Origin: Novosphingobium sp. FSW06-99
GTDB taxonomy: Bacteria; Pseudomonadota; Alphaproteobacteria; Sphingomonadales; Sphingomonadaceae
Direction of reading: 5' to 3'
Length of the DNA stretch: 64,000 nucleotides
NCBI RefSeq assembly: GCF_001519065.1
Contig: NZ_KQ954264.1
Location: forward strand, 1-64,000
The stretch's first letter is position 1; each line of letters begins with the position of its first letter. The notes under the pieces were generated by a model. The model searched no databases, was not told where the DNA came from, and saw only the letters and a list, made by a program, of their open reading frames with translations. The translations under genes and the position numbers were made by a program. Positions 24,592 to 33,597 of the stretch are shown in pieces.

Positions 24592-25743
24592 GTGACCGGA
24601 CAAAAACTGCTCGAAGGCATTCGCATCGTCGATCTGACCAGCGTGGTGTTCGGCCCCTATGCGACCGAAATCATGGCCGATCTGGGCGCCGATGTGATCA
24701 AGGTCGAAGGCCCGACCGGCGACCAGTTCCGCCATGCCGGAAAGTTTCGCACCACGCCGGGCATGGGCCCCTGCACGCTCAACCTCAACAAGGGCAAGCG
24801 CTCGCTTGCCGTCGATCTCAAAACCGAAGCGGGCAAGACGGCGCTGGCCGCGCAACTGGCCGAGGCGGACGTGTTCATCCACAACGTGCGGGGCAAGGCG
24901 ATCGAGCGGCTGGGGTTCGGCTATGACGCGGTGCGCGCGATCCGGCCCGATATCGTCTATGTCCATTGCGTCGGGTTCGGTTCGGACGGGCCCTATGCCG
25001 ATTTGCAGGCCTATGACGATGTGATCCAGGCCGCGACCGGAACGGCGACGCTGTTGCCGCGCGCCGATGGCAACCCGGCCCCGCGCTATATCCCCTCGCT
25101 GATCGCCGACAAAGTCGCGGGACTGCACGGCGCCTATGCCATCCTGGCGGCGATCGTGCACTAGCTGCGCTTTGGCGGCGGACAATTCGTGGAAGTGCCG
25201 ATGTTCGAAACGTTCACCCATTTCATGGCGCAGGAACACCTGTTTGGCGCCACGCTGGTGCCCCCGCTCGAACCCGCAGGCTATCCCCGTCAGATCGACC
25301 CGGCGCGCCAGCCCTTCCCCACCGCCGATGGCCATATCAGCCTGGTGCCCTATACCGACGCCGCGCTGATCAAGGTGTTCACCCTGCTCGGCGCGCCCGA
25401 GCTGGCGTTGGAAGACCGTTTTGCCACACCGCGTGCGCGCGCCGCCAATATTACCGAGGCCTATCGCGAAATCGCGCGCCGGACGCCCGCGCGCACCACC
25501 GCCGAATGGACGCGGATCTTCGCCGAAAACCAGATCCCCGCGATGCCGGTGCGCGATCTGGCCGATATCACCAGCGACCCGCACCTGATCGAAGTTGGCC
25601 TGTTCCAGCCGCGCACCCATCCGACCGAGGGCGAATACCTGCACCTGAAGGCACCGGTGCGTTTTTCAGTCGGATCGTGCGCAACCGGGCCGGCGCCGAC
25701 GATCGGGCAGGACAATGCGGAATTGGGCGCGGCACCCGTTTGA
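24592..25743 (+). pseudogene. CaiB/BaiF family CoA-transferase, interrupted by an amber codon
   Basis: Type III CoA-transferase family sequence in one continuous frame (GTG 24592 to stop 25743, 383 codons) interrupted by TAG at 25162-25164. The first half has IRIVDLTSVVFGPYATEIMA, ADLGADVIKVE, LNLNKGKRSLAVDLK and VHCVGFGSDGPYAD. After the stop the frame continues with LRFGGGQFVEVPMFETFTHF, which is the normal next family segment (GKGQ-VEVPM). A single C-to-T change in a CAG glutamine codon would create the TAG. It may be a recent pseudogene, a sequencing error or a readthrough gene. No partner gene is adjacent; the convergent neighbour is the Rsh gene. Confidence 0.8.
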
Positions 25744-25767
25744 TCGCAACCCGGCGAGACTGGCGCC

Positions 25768-27876
25768 TCAGATCCGTTCCGCCTGCGCCACTGCATCGCT
25801 GGCGCGCAGGGCGCTGATGATCCGGGTCAGGTGGGCCAGGTCGCGCACTTCCAGATCGACCACATAAGTATGAAACGGGTTTTCACGCTGGGTCATTTCC
25901 AGGTTGACCACGTTGGCGTGGTTCTTGCCGAAAATCCCGGCCATTTCGGCCAGTGTGCCGGGGCGGTTGTAAAGCTCTGCGCGCAGGCGGCCGACCGCGC
26001 CGTCGTTGGGGGTTTCCCACGACAGGTCGATCCAGTCGGCATCGACCCCGTTGGCCAGTTGCAGGCAATCGATCGAATGGACTTCGACGCTCTTTTCAGG
26101 GCGCCGCAGCCCGACAATGCGGTCGCCCGGCACGGGATGGCAACAGGTCGCCAGCTTGAACGCGGCGCCGGGGCTCAGGCCGCGCACGGCGATCGCGCGT
26201 TGCTGGCGCGGCCATGAATCCTGCGGCCATTCCTCGCTTTGCGGCAAGTTGGCGGCACTGCCGGGCACCAGCGCCTCCATCACCTGGCGGTCGCTGATCC
26301 GGGCCTGGCCGATCGCCACCATCAGTTCGTCTTCATTGTTGAATTTCAGCCGCTTGATCGCTTCGGTCAGCGCCTTTTTGCCGATCTTGGTGGGCAGGCG
26401 GTCGACGATTTCATCATAGAGCTTGCGCCCGATCGCGGCGATATCGGCGCGTTCCTTTTGGCGCACCGCGCGGCGGATGGCGGCACGCGCCTTGCCGGTC
26501 ACCGCAAACGACAGCCACGACAATTGCGGTTCGGACGTGCGGCTGCGGATAATCTCGACCACGTCGCCATTGGTCAGCGGGGTGCGCAGCGGCACGTGGC
26601 GACCGTTGATCTTCGCGCCGACCGCCGCCGCGCCCAGATTGGTGTGCACGGCAAAGGCAAAATCGATCGGCGTCGCGCCCTTGGGCAACTGGAACAGCGC
26701 GCCCTTGGGGGTGAACGCAAAGATGCGATCCTGGTACATCGCCATGCGCGTGTTTTCGAGCAGTTCCTCGGGATCATTGCTGGCATCGAGGATTTCGACC
26801 AGATCGCGCAGCCAGCCGACTTGTTCGTCGGGCTGGGTCCCGCCCTGTTTGTAGGCCCAGTGCGCGGCCAGCCCATATTCGTTGGTCTGGTGCATTTCCT
26901 GCGTTTTGATCTGAACTTCAACACGCATCGCATTGTTATAAATCAATGATGTGTGCAGGCTACGATATCCGTTCAGCTTTGGCGTGGAAATGTAATCCTT
27001 GAACCGGCCGGGGATCATCTGCCACGTGCGGTGCAACAGCCCCAACGCGGCATAACAGTCCTCGACCGTGTCGGTGACCACGCGAAACGCCATGATATCG
27101 GTGATCTGTTCAAACGAGACATGGCGCTCGGCCATCTTTTTCCAGATCGAATAAGGATGCTTTTCGCGGCCCGCGACTTCGACGCGCATGCCCGTACCGG
27201 CCAGCACCTGCTTGATTTCCAGCGCGATTGCATCGACCTGGCCTTCACCCGCAGTGCGGATCGCCTCAAGCCGACCGGTGATCGTGGCATAGGCGTCGGG
27301 TTCCAATTGCTGAAACGCCAGCAACTGCATCTCGCGCATATATTCGTACATCCCCACGCGCTGCGCCAGCGGGGCATAGATTTCCATCGTCTCACGCCCG
27401 ATGCGGCGGCGCTTTTCCTCGCTGCGGATGAAATGCAGCGTGCGCATGTTGTGCAACCGGTCGGCCAGCTTGACCAGCAGGACGCGCAAGTCTTCGCTCA
27501 TGGCCAGCAGAAACTTGCGCAAGTTTTCCGCCGCGCGCTCGTTTTCCGACATCGTTTCGATTTTCGACAGCTTGGTCACGCCATCGACCATGCGCGCCAC
27601 ATTGGCCCCGAACAGGCGCTCGATTTCCTCAGGGGTCGCCAGCGTATCCTCGACCGTGTCGTGCAACAGCGCGGTCATGATGGTTTCCTGATCGAGCTTC
27701 AGCTCGGTCATCAACCCCGCCACTTCGACCGGATGCGAAAAATACGGGTCGCCGCTCGCGCGTTTCTGGGTGCCGTGTTTCTGCACGGTGTAGACATAGG
27801 CACGGTTGAGCATCGCCTCGTCCGCATCCGGGGCATAGGCGAGCACGCGCTCGACAAGTTCATACTGACGCAACAT
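25768..27876 (-). CDS. Bifunctional (p)ppGpp synthetase/hydrolase (Rsh)
   Basis: A 702-residue RelA/SpoT homologue that makes and degrades the stringent-response alarmone (p)ppGpp. The N-terminal HD hydrolase domain is intact (PYFSHPVEVAGL, ALLHDTVEDT). The synthetase domain has YSIWKKM and TPKLNGYRSLHTSLI. A TGS domain (FAFTPKGALFQLPKGATPIDFA), the Cys/His segment CCHPVPGDRIVGL and a C-terminal ACT domain (GRLRAELYNRPGTLAEMAGI) follow. This is the single long alphaproteobacterial type. The start at MLRQYELVERV (27876) is the usual family start; upstream in-frame codons look non-coding. Confidence 0.95.
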   Translation of the reverse strand: MLRQYELVERVLAYAPDADEAMLNRAYVYTVQKHGTQKRASGDPYFSHPVEVAGLMTELKLDQETIMTALLHDTVEDTLATPEEIERLFGANVARMVDGVTKLSKIETMSENERAAENLRKFLLAMSEDLRVLLVKLADRLHNMRTLHFIRSEEKRRRIGRETMEIYAPLAQRVGMYEYMREMQLLAFQQLEPDAYATITGRLEAIRTAGEGQVDAIALEIKQVLAGTGMRVEVAGREKHPYSIWKKMAERHVSFEQITDIMAFRVVTDTVEDCYAALGLLHRTWQMIPGRFKDYISTPKLNGYRSLHTSLIYNNAMRVEVQIKTQEMHQTNEYGLAAHWAYKQGGTQPDEQVGWLRDLVEILDASNDPEELLENTRMAMYQDRIFAFTPKGALFQLPKGATPIDFAFAVHTNLGAAAVGAKINGRHVPLRTPLTNGDVVEIIRSRTSEPQLSWLSFAVTGKARAAIRRAVRQKERADIAAIGRKLYDEIVDRLPTKIGKKALTEAIKRLKFNNEDELMVAIGQARISDRQVMEALVPGSAANLPQSEEWPQDSWPRQQRAIAVRGLSPGAAFKLATCCHPVPGDRIVGLRRPEKSVEVHSIDCLQLANGVDADWIDLSWETPNDGAVGRLRAELYNRPGTLAEMAGIFGKNHANVVNLEMTQRENPFHTYVVDLEVRDLAHLTRIISALRASDAVAQAERI

Positions 27877-27975
27877 GGTCTGCCCAGAATGGGCGCACGA
27901 TTGCCGCAAGGGCAAGGCAAAACTCCCCCCGCGCATACGATTCGTTCAATATTGCGGGGTTAAGGTGACGCCATC

Positions 27976-29259
27976 ATGGACTGGGTGGCGTTCTTGGGCA
28001 GGACCATTTCCAATGGGTGTGCCGGCTGGCTGGCGGCGTTGCGCGCCAATGCCTGGCCCGACCGGCTGCGCGTGCGGGTAATCGCGCTCTATATGCTGAT
28101 CGCCTATGTGCCGATGATGGGGCATGTCTATCGCGATGCGGTGGGCCATGTCGGCAGCGATTTTCTGGCCTTCTGGGGCGCCGGGCGGATCGTGGCCGCG
28201 GGCATTCCGTGGGACGTGTTCGACCTTGCCACCGAACGCGCAGCCCAGGCCGCCAGCCACACCGGCCAGATGGTCGCCTATGTCAATCCGCCGCCATACC
28301 TGTTTCTCACCTGGCCGCTGGGGCTGTTGCCCTATGCCCAGGCGTGGCTGATCTGGGCGCTGGGCGGCTGGCTGATATGGTTTGCCGTGGCACGCCGGGT
28401 GCTGCCGCACGAGCCCTTGGCGGTGCTGGCCTATCCGGCGGCGTTTCTGGCCGGGTGTCATGCGCAAAACGGGTTCATCACCGGCGCGCTGCTGATCGGC
28501 GGGGTCCTGGCGGTGGCGCGCAACACCCGGCGCAGCGACATTGTGGCGGGCCTGCTGTTCGGCGCGCTGGTGATCAAGCCGCATCTGGCGCTGCTGGTGC
28601 CGCTGTGGCTGATTGCCGCGCGGCGCTGGCGCGTGCTGGGTGCGGGGGCGGCTTCGGCGGCGCTGCTGTGTCTGGCCTCGCTGGTGGTGTTCGGGCCTGC
28701 CACATGGGCCGCCTGGCCGACCGGGCTGCATGTCGATGCAGTGTTGATGGCGCAGACCAGCGGTCCGTTTTTCCTGCGCATGGCAACGCCCTATGCGCTG
28801 CTGCGGGTGACGATGGGGCCGTCGGTGGCGCTGGCCGGGCAGGCGGCGATCTCGTTTGCCACGGCGATCCTGCTGTGGCGGATTGCACGTCAACAGGGCG
28901 CCACCGCCGCTACCGGAGCGCTGATGCTGGCGGCGACGGCGATCGCCTCACCCTATCTGTTCAGCTATGACTTCCCGTTCCTGATCCAGCCGACATTGTG
29001 GCTGGTGGCACAGGCGCAGCGGCTGGGCTGGCGCGCGTGGGAGAAACCCGCGCTGATCATGCTGTGGCTGGCGCCGCTGGCGACGCGCTCGGCGGCGCTG
29101 CCGCTCCATGCCAATCTGATGCCGCTGGCGGGGCTGGCGCTGGTCTGCGTGGTGCTGTCGCGCCTGCCCGGCGCTCAGTCGACGATCAGCGGGTGGAGCG
29201 GGGCAGTGTCGGCGGGCAACAGCCCCGATGCGCGCGGATCGCTGAATACCTCGACATAG
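27976..29259 (+). CDS. DUF2029/GT87-like multi-pass membrane protein
   Basis: A 427-residue integral membrane protein with about ten hydrophobic helices. An early SDFLAFWGAGRIVAAG motif is followed by DLA and NPPPYLFLTWPLGLLPY, and by GFITGALLIGG and LLFGALVIKPHLALLVPLWL. This is the layout of polyprenol-phosphate-sugar-dependent mannosyltransferase-like GT87/DUF2029 proteins, with the early Asp in the position of the presumed catalytic residue. The sugar and acceptor are unknown. Its 3' end overlaps the convergent acetyltransferase gene by 85 bp, and the last 30 or so residues are low in hydrophobicity, so the true end may have drifted by mutation. Confidence 0.8.
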   Translation: MDWVAFLGRTISNGCAGWLAALRANAWPDRLRVRVIALYMLIAYVPMMGHVYRDAVGHVGSDFLAFWGAGRIVAAGIPWDVFDLATERAAQAASHTGQMVAYVNPPPYLFLTWPLGLLPYAQAWLIWALGGWLIWFAVARRVLPHEPLAVLAYPAAFLAGCHAQNGFITGALLIGGVLAVARNTRRSDIVAGLLFGALVIKPHLALLVPLWLIAARRWRVLGAGAASAALLCLASLVVFGPATWAAWPTGLHVDAVLMAQTSGPFFLRMATPYALLRVTMGPSVALAGQAAISFATAILLWRIARQQGATAATGALMLAATAIASPYLFSYDFPFLIQPTLWLVAQAQRLGWRAWEKPALIMLWLAPLATRSAALPLHANLMPLAGLALVCVVLSRLPGAQSTISGWSGAVSAGNSPDARGSLNTST

Positions 29260-29828
29260 CGCGCGACCGGCGCAAAGCCCTGGGCCCGGTAAAACCCCAC
29301 TGCGCGCGGATCATCGAGTGTGCAGGTATGCACCCACACCCGCGCCACCGGCGCCCTGGCATCGCCCCCGGCCCAGGCCCGCTGCAGCGCGCGACGCATC
29401 AGCCATTTGCCAAAGCCTTGCCCGGCGGCCTTTGGCACAAACCCGAAGAAGGCAATTTCGCAGGCATTAGCATGGCGGAAATCAAGCTCCAGCATGCCGA
29501 TTTCCACGCGCGCGCGGTCGGTCACGGCATAAAGCTCGACCGCCGGATCATGGATGATCCCGGCCAGCGCCGCATCGTCTAGGGCCAGCCGCGACCACCA
29601 CAGCCAGGGCGCCCCGATCCGCTGATAGAGCAGGCGATAGCGTTCGGGCGCGCAATCGGCCCAGCGCACCAGTTGCAGCGGCACGTCGGGCTCGATGCCC
29701 GGGCGCCGCAGTGCATCGGGCAAGGCGGTCATTTCCAGCGCGGTGACCACCGCCGCCAGATCGCCTGGTGCCACCGCATGAAAGCCCTGCGCCAGCGGGG
29801 CGCGCGTGTCGTCGTGGGTGATCGCCAT
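29175..29828 (-). CDS. GNAT-family N-acetyltransferase
   Basis: A 217-residue protein with a C-terminal GNAT fold. Motif A is recognisable as NACEIAFFGFVPKAAGQGFGKWLMRRAL (Q/RxxGxG/A-type acetyl-CoA loop AAGQGFGKW), and the end VHTCTLDDPRAVGFYRAQGFAPV is typical. The N-terminal half (VPLQLVRWADCAPERYRLLYQRI, WLWWSRLALDD) is seen in a set of sphingomonad GNATs whose substrates are unknown. It lies just downstream of hemF on the same strand (16-base gap) and overlaps the convergent GT87-like gene by 85 bp. Confidence 0.86.
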   Translation of the reverse strand: MAITHDDTRAPLAQGFHAVAPGDLAAVVTALEMTALPDALRRPGIEPDVPLQLVRWADCAPERYRLLYQRIGAPWLWWSRLALDDAALAGIIHDPAVELYAVTDRARVEIGMLELDFRHANACEIAFFGFVPKAAGQGFGKWLMRRALQRAWAGGDARAPVARVWVHTCTLDDPRAVGFYRAQGFAPVARYVEVFSDPRASGLLPADTAPLHPLIVD

Positions 29829-29844
29829 CAGCCGTGTCCTGCAC

Positions 29845-30717
29845 TCACGCCCAGGTCGCTTCGGGCGGCAGGCTCATCAGGATGGCATCGATGTTGCCCC
29901 CGGTTTTCAGCCCGAACAGCGTGCCCCGATCATAGACCAGGTTGAATTCGGCATAGCGCCCGCGCCAGGCGAGTTGCTGCGCCTTGTCGACAGGCGTCCA
30001 GTCATGCCTCATGCGGCGGCGCACCAGCCGGGGAAACACATCGACAAACGCCTCTCCCACCGCGCGCGTAAAGGCGAAATGGGCGTCGAACGCGGCAGCA
30101 TCGGCGCATTCGAGGTGATCGTAGAAGATCCCCCCCACGCCGCGATGGACCTGGCGATGGGGAATATAGAAATAGTCATCGGCCCAGGCCTTGAAGCGCG
30201 GGTAATAGGCCGGATCATGCGCATCGCAGGCGGCCTTGAACGCGGCGTGGAAATCGGCGGTGTCTTCGTCATAGGGCAAAGGCGGGTTGAGATCGCCGCC
30301 GCCGCCGAACCACGCCTTGCGCGTGGTCAGGAACCGCGTGTTGAAATGCACCGCCGGCACATGCGGATTGGCCATATGCGCCACCAGGCTGATGCCGGTT
30401 GCGGTAAAGCCGGGGTTTTCGGCATCGGCGCCGTTGATGGTCCTGGCGAATTCGGGGCTGAACGCACCGCCGACGGTCGACACGTTGACGCCGACTTTCT
30501 CGAACACTTTGCCCTTCATGAGGCCCTGCACGCCGCCGCCGCCTTCACCGCTGCCATCAGCCTCGCGCGCCCAGGGGGTATAACCGAACGCCGCGTCACT
30601 GCCAGCCTCACGCTCGATCGCCTCGAACGCGGCGCAGATCCTGTCGCGCAGGCTTTCAAACCAGGCGCGCGCGCGCGCGGTGGCTTCGGTCCAGTCCGCC
30701 GGGGTCGTCTCGGTCAT
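29845..30717 (-). CDS. hemF: Oxygen-dependent coproporphyrinogen III oxidase
   Basis: A 290-residue cytoplasmic HemF, which converts coproporphyrinogen III to protoporphyrinogen IX with O2 in heme synthesis. Conserved blocks are MKGKVFEKVGVNVS, MANPHVPAVHFNTRFL, WFGGGGDLNP, HRQVHRGVGGIFYDHL and GRYAEFNLVYDRGTLFGL with the closing GNIDAILMSLPP. The start at MTETTPADW (30717) precedes family-like sequence; the upstream in-frame part is not family-like. The window also carries hemN at 37.4 kb, so heme can be made with or without oxygen. Confidence 0.96.
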   Translation of the reverse strand: MTETTPADWTEATARARAWFESLRDRICAAFEAIEREAGSDAAFGYTPWAREADGSGEGGGGVQGLMKGKVFEKVGVNVSTVGGAFSPEFARTINGADAENPGFTATGISLVAHMANPHVPAVHFNTRFLTTRKAWFGGGGDLNPPLPYDEDTADFHAAFKAACDAHDPAYYPRFKAWADDYFYIPHRQVHRGVGGIFYDHLECADAAAFDAHFAFTRAVGEAFVDVFPRLVRRRMRHDWTPVDKAQQLAWRGRYAEFNLVYDRGTLFGLKTGGNIDAILMSLPPEATWA

Positions 30718-30798
30718 GCGTGCCCTCTTCCCAATCGCCCCCGGCAAAGGGGGTGAAAACGGCTTGCCAAGCTCTGCGCCGTCCCGCAAGAGAAACAA

Positions 30799-31515
30799 AT
30801 GGTTCCCGTTTCGTTCGCGTCATTTCCCTTTCATCGCCAGGAATTCTGCCTTGGCACCGGGGCCGATGCGGCGCGGGCGCTCTATTGGGTGGAACAGCGC
30901 GCATTGCTGGTGGCCGACCTGCATCTGGAAAAGGCCAGTTTCTTTGCACGCGGCGGGCAGATGCTGCCGCCTTATGACAGCCGCGAAACGCTTGAACGGC
31001 TGGCCCATGCCTTGCGGTTGACGGGGGCGCGCCGGGTGTTCTGCCTGGGCGACAACTTTCACGACGCGGGCGGGCCAGACCGGCTCGATCCGCATGCCGC
31101 CGGGATGCTGTCGGCACTGACCCGCGCCACCGACTGGGTGTGGATCACCGGCAATCACGATATCAAGGGCGCCGCGCCGCAGAGCCCGGCGCTGCCCGGC
31201 ACGCATCTCGTCGAGGCGGAACTGGACGGGATCGTGTTGCGGCACGAGGCTTTGGCGGGCGAACTCCGCCCCGAATTGTCGGGCCATTTCCATCCGCGCC
31301 TGCGCGTGGTGCAACGCGGCCGCACGATCCGGCGGCCCTGCGTGGTGGCCAGCGACACGCGGCTGGTGCTGCCCGCGTTCGGCACGCTGACCGGGGGCCT
31401 CGATGCCGATGCCCCGGCGATCCGCGCCGCGCTCGCCCCCGCCGCGGCGGCCGATGCGCTCGTGCCCGCGGGCGGGCGTCTGGCACGCTTTGCGCTGTGG
31501 CGCGACGCGGCCTGA
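30799..31515 (+). CDS. pdeM: Ligase-associated DNA damage response endonuclease PdeM-like
   Basis: A 238-residue metallophosphoesterase. The metal-binding motifs are in order: ADLHLEK, GDNFHD, GNHD and GHFHPR. Length and the N-terminal pattern (ALYWVEQRALLVADLHLEKASFFARGG, truncated here to the motif) match the PdeM group, which is linked in many bacteria to a DNA ligase/helicase/exonuclease repair set. None of those partners is adjacent here; it stands alone, divergent from hemF. The GTPase or nuclease substrate cannot be read from sequence, so the PdeM name is by family resemblance. Confidence 0.85.
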   Translation: MVPVSFASFPFHRQEFCLGTGADAARALYWVEQRALLVADLHLEKASFFARGGQMLPPYDSRETLERLAHALRLTGARRVFCLGDNFHDAGGPDRLDPHAAGMLSALTRATDWVWITGNHDIKGAAPQSPALPGTHLVEAELDGIVLRHEALAGELRPELSGHFHPRLRVVQRGRTIRRPCVVASDTRLVLPAFGTLTGGLDADAPAIRAALAPAAAADALVPAGGRLARFALWRDAA

Positions 31516-31568
31516 ACTTACGCTTTAACTGTTGGCGCGTTGTGGTATGAGCGCGTTTCGAAAACCAC

Positions 31569-31584
31569 AGGAGAACCGAAAATA
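31569..31584 (+). promoter_or_regulatory. Shine-Dalgarno and rare AUA start codon of infC
   Basis: AGGAG at 31569-31573 is ideally spaced for ATA at 31582-31584 and too far (29 bases) from the first ATG. This decides the infC start and points to IF-3 feedback control of its own translation. Confidence 0.75.
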
Positions 31585-32124
31585 GCTCCCCCACCTCGGC
31601 GCATGATGGCGCCCCCCGTCAAGAGCGGGCCACGCTTCAATCAGATGATCAACGTGCCCAAAGTGCGCGTGATCGATGAGAACGGCGAAAACCTGGGCGT
31701 AATGTACACCCGCGAAGCGATCGAGCAGGCAGCCGAGGTCGGTCTTGACCTTGTCGAAGTGTCTCCCAATGCCGATCCGCCCGTGTGCAAATTCCTGGAT
31801 GTCGGCAAGTTCCGTTACGAAGCCCAGAAAAAGGCCAACCTTGCCCGCAAGAGCCAGAAGACGCAGGAGATCAAGGAGATCAAGATGCGTCCGAATATCG
31901 ATGACCACGACTATGACGTGAAGATGCGCAACGTGCACCGCTTCATCGAAGATGGCGACAAAGTGAAAATCACCTTGCGCTTTCGCGGTCGCGAACTGTC
32001 GCACCAGCAACTGGGCATGAACCTGTTGCGCCGCGTGCAGGACGATGTGGCCGAAATCGCCAAAGTCGAGGCGTTTCCGCGCATGGAAGGCCGCCAGATG
32101 CTGATGGTGCTCGCACCGAAGTAA
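31582..32124 (+). CDS. infC: Translation initiation factor IF-3 with an AUA start
   Basis: A 180-residue IF-3, which binds the 30S subunit and checks start-codon pairing. The N-domain has [20 protein letters not shown] and [20 protein letters not shown]. The C-domain has [20 protein letters not shown] and [12 protein letters not shown]. The start is taken as ATA at 31582: AGGAG at 31569-31573 lies eight bases before it, while the first in-frame ATGs (31603, 31606) have no Shine-Dalgarno sequence. Rare starts in infC are known to serve autoregulation in E. coli (AUU), so an AUA here would fit the same logic. With this start the length equals the usual 180 residues. Confidence 0.94.
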   Translation: MAPPPRRMMAPPVKSGPRFNQMINVPKVRVIDENGENLGVMYTREAIEQAAEVGLDLVEVSPNADPPVCKFLDVGKFRYEAQKKANLARKSQKTQEIKEIKMRPNIDDHDYDVKMRNVHRFIEDGDKVKITLRFRGRELSHQQLGMNLLRRVQDDVAEIAKVEAFPRMEGRQMLMVLAPK

Positions 32125-32143
32125 CCCGGCGCGATTGCGTCGC

Positions 32144-32184
32144 CATGCAAAAGGGCGCGGCCGTCGGTCGCGCCCTTTTGCATG
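32144..32184. terminator. Strong intrinsic terminator after infC
   Basis: A 16-bp perfect stem (CATGCAAAAGGGCGCG / CGCGCCCTTTTGCATG) with a 9-base loop begins 20 bases after the infC stop. The stem ends in a TTTT stretch within the descending arm. Confidence 0.85.
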
Positions 32185-32244
32185 GCTGCGGTTTCGCCCG
32201 ACTGGACAAACCGGTGGCCGATAGGTCATCTGGTCCGCGCAACC

Positions 32245-33366
32245 ATGGCCGGAATTCAACCACCCCACACCCCGATTTTCGGGAACCAGCACGAAACGGG
32301 CGGTTTGCTCGCCTCGCCGCTGAAGCTGTTGTCGGGCACGATCGTGTGGATGGCGATCGTGTTCATGGTGTCGACCATCGGCTATGCCATGGCCGGCTGG
32401 CCGCTGGGCGATGCGGCCTATATGGTGCTGACCACGGTCTATTCGGTCGGCTATGGCGAAGTGCGCCCGGTCGATACCGCGTTTCTGCGGATGTGGACGA
32501 TCATGACCATCGTGCTGGGGTGCACCGGCATGATCGTGTTGACCGGCGCGCTGATCCAGGTGTTCAATCTCTACCAATTCCGCCGTTTTCTGGGGCTTGA
32601 TCGCATGCAGAACGAAATCGAACGGCTCGACACCCATGCCATCATCTGCGGCTATGGCCGCATCGGCGTACAATTGGCCAAGGCGCTGACCGAAGCGCGC
32701 CATCCGTTCGTGATCATCGAGCGCGAAGCGGCCAAAGCCGAAGAGGCGCGCACTGCCGGATACCTGACGATTACCGGCGAGGCCACCCACGAAGACGTGC
32801 TGATGCAGGGCCGTATCGATCGCGCGCGCGTGCTGGTCTGCGCGCTGCCCAACGATGCCGCCAATGTGTTCATCACGTTGTCGGCGCGCAACCTCAATCC
32901 GGCGGTGCAGATCATCGCGCGCGGCGAGGCACCCACCACCGAAAGCAAACTGTTCCACGCCGGGGCCAACAAAGTCGTGCTGCCCACGCACATCGGCGCC
33001 GAACGGATCACCGAACTGATCCTGTTTCCCGCCACCGAATCGATGCTGGGCGATATCCGCGAGGTCGGCACGATCAAACGCAACCTCAACGATTTCGGGC
33101 TCGATCTCGAAGTGGTGACCGCAGGCGAGCGCGGCGCGCTGACCGGGGTGACCGTGGGTGAGGCGGAACGGCGCGGCGCGGGTGCATTCTTCATCGTGCA
33201 GATCGATCGCGACGGCGGCCAGTCGATCCAGCACCCCGGCGAAGACGTGCGCATCGAGCCGGGCGACCTGATCCTGCTGGTGGTGCGCGGCAGCCGCCTG
33301 TCGGCCGGCGCCATCTTCAACGCGCCGCAACGCCCGCAACGTCACGGGCGGATGTTCATCGGCTGA
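32245..33366 (+). CDS. Potassium channel with TrkA-type (RCK) domain
   Basis: A 373-residue two-helix ion channel. The outer helix is at about 30-50, then comes the pore helix and selectivity filter SVGYGE at 67-72, and the inner helix at about 85-108. A cytoplasmic RCK/TrkA-N domain follows (HAIICGYGRIGVQLAKAL with the G-x-G-x-x-G nucleotide loop, then VIIEREAAKAEEA). A TrkA-C domain ends near PGDLILLVVRGSRL. The filter has GYGE instead of GYGD but should still pass K+. The start at ATG 32245 follows the infC terminator; a weak ribosome-binding site leaves some doubt. No K+ transporter genes are adjacent. Confidence 0.88.
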   Translation: MAGIQPPHTPIFGNQHETGGLLASPLKLLSGTIVWMAIVFMVSTIGYAMAGWPLGDAAYMVLTTVYSVGYGEVRPVDTAFLRMWTIMTIVLGCTGMIVLTGALIQVFNLYQFRRFLGLDRMQNEIERLDTHAIICGYGRIGVQLAKALTEARHPFVIIEREAAKAEEARTAGYLTITGEATHEDVLMQGRIDRARVLVCALPNDAANVFITLSARNLNPAVQIIARGEAPTTESKLFHAGANKVVLPTHIGAERITELILFPATESMLGDIREVGTIKRNLNDFGLDLEVVTAGERGALTGVTVGEAERRGAGAFFIVQIDRDGGQSIQHPGEDVRIEPGDLILLVVRGSRLSAGAIFNAPQRPQRHGRMFIG

Positions 33367-33444
33367 AAGTCCCATCAGGGACTACGGCGCTGACACAAGT
33401 GCGTTGGGCGACTTTACGCCAATACTATCCGCAAAATCCGCTCG

Positions 33445-33542
33445 TCCTGAGCTTGTCGAAGGATGCGCGCCGACCTCGACCCCGCACGCCAGCAATACGC
33501 CCGTTGGGCAACTGCCGCGCGCATCCTTCGACAAGCTCAGGA
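33445..33542. repeat. Inverted pair of the CCTGAGCTTGTCGAAGG dispersed repeat
   Basis: Arms 33445-33470 and 33517-33542 are exact 26-bp inverted copies (core TCCTGAGCTTGTCGAAGGA) separated by 46 bases, between the convergent K+ channel and PEPC genes. The core is a dispersed repeat that I recall from many proteobacterial genomes, especially sphingomonads. It could act as a two-way terminator or mRNA stabiliser. Confidence 0.8.
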
Positions 33543-33597
33543 TGAACGGACTTCGAGAACGCAGGGATGCATGAATCCACCAGATCTGCGCCTCGCG

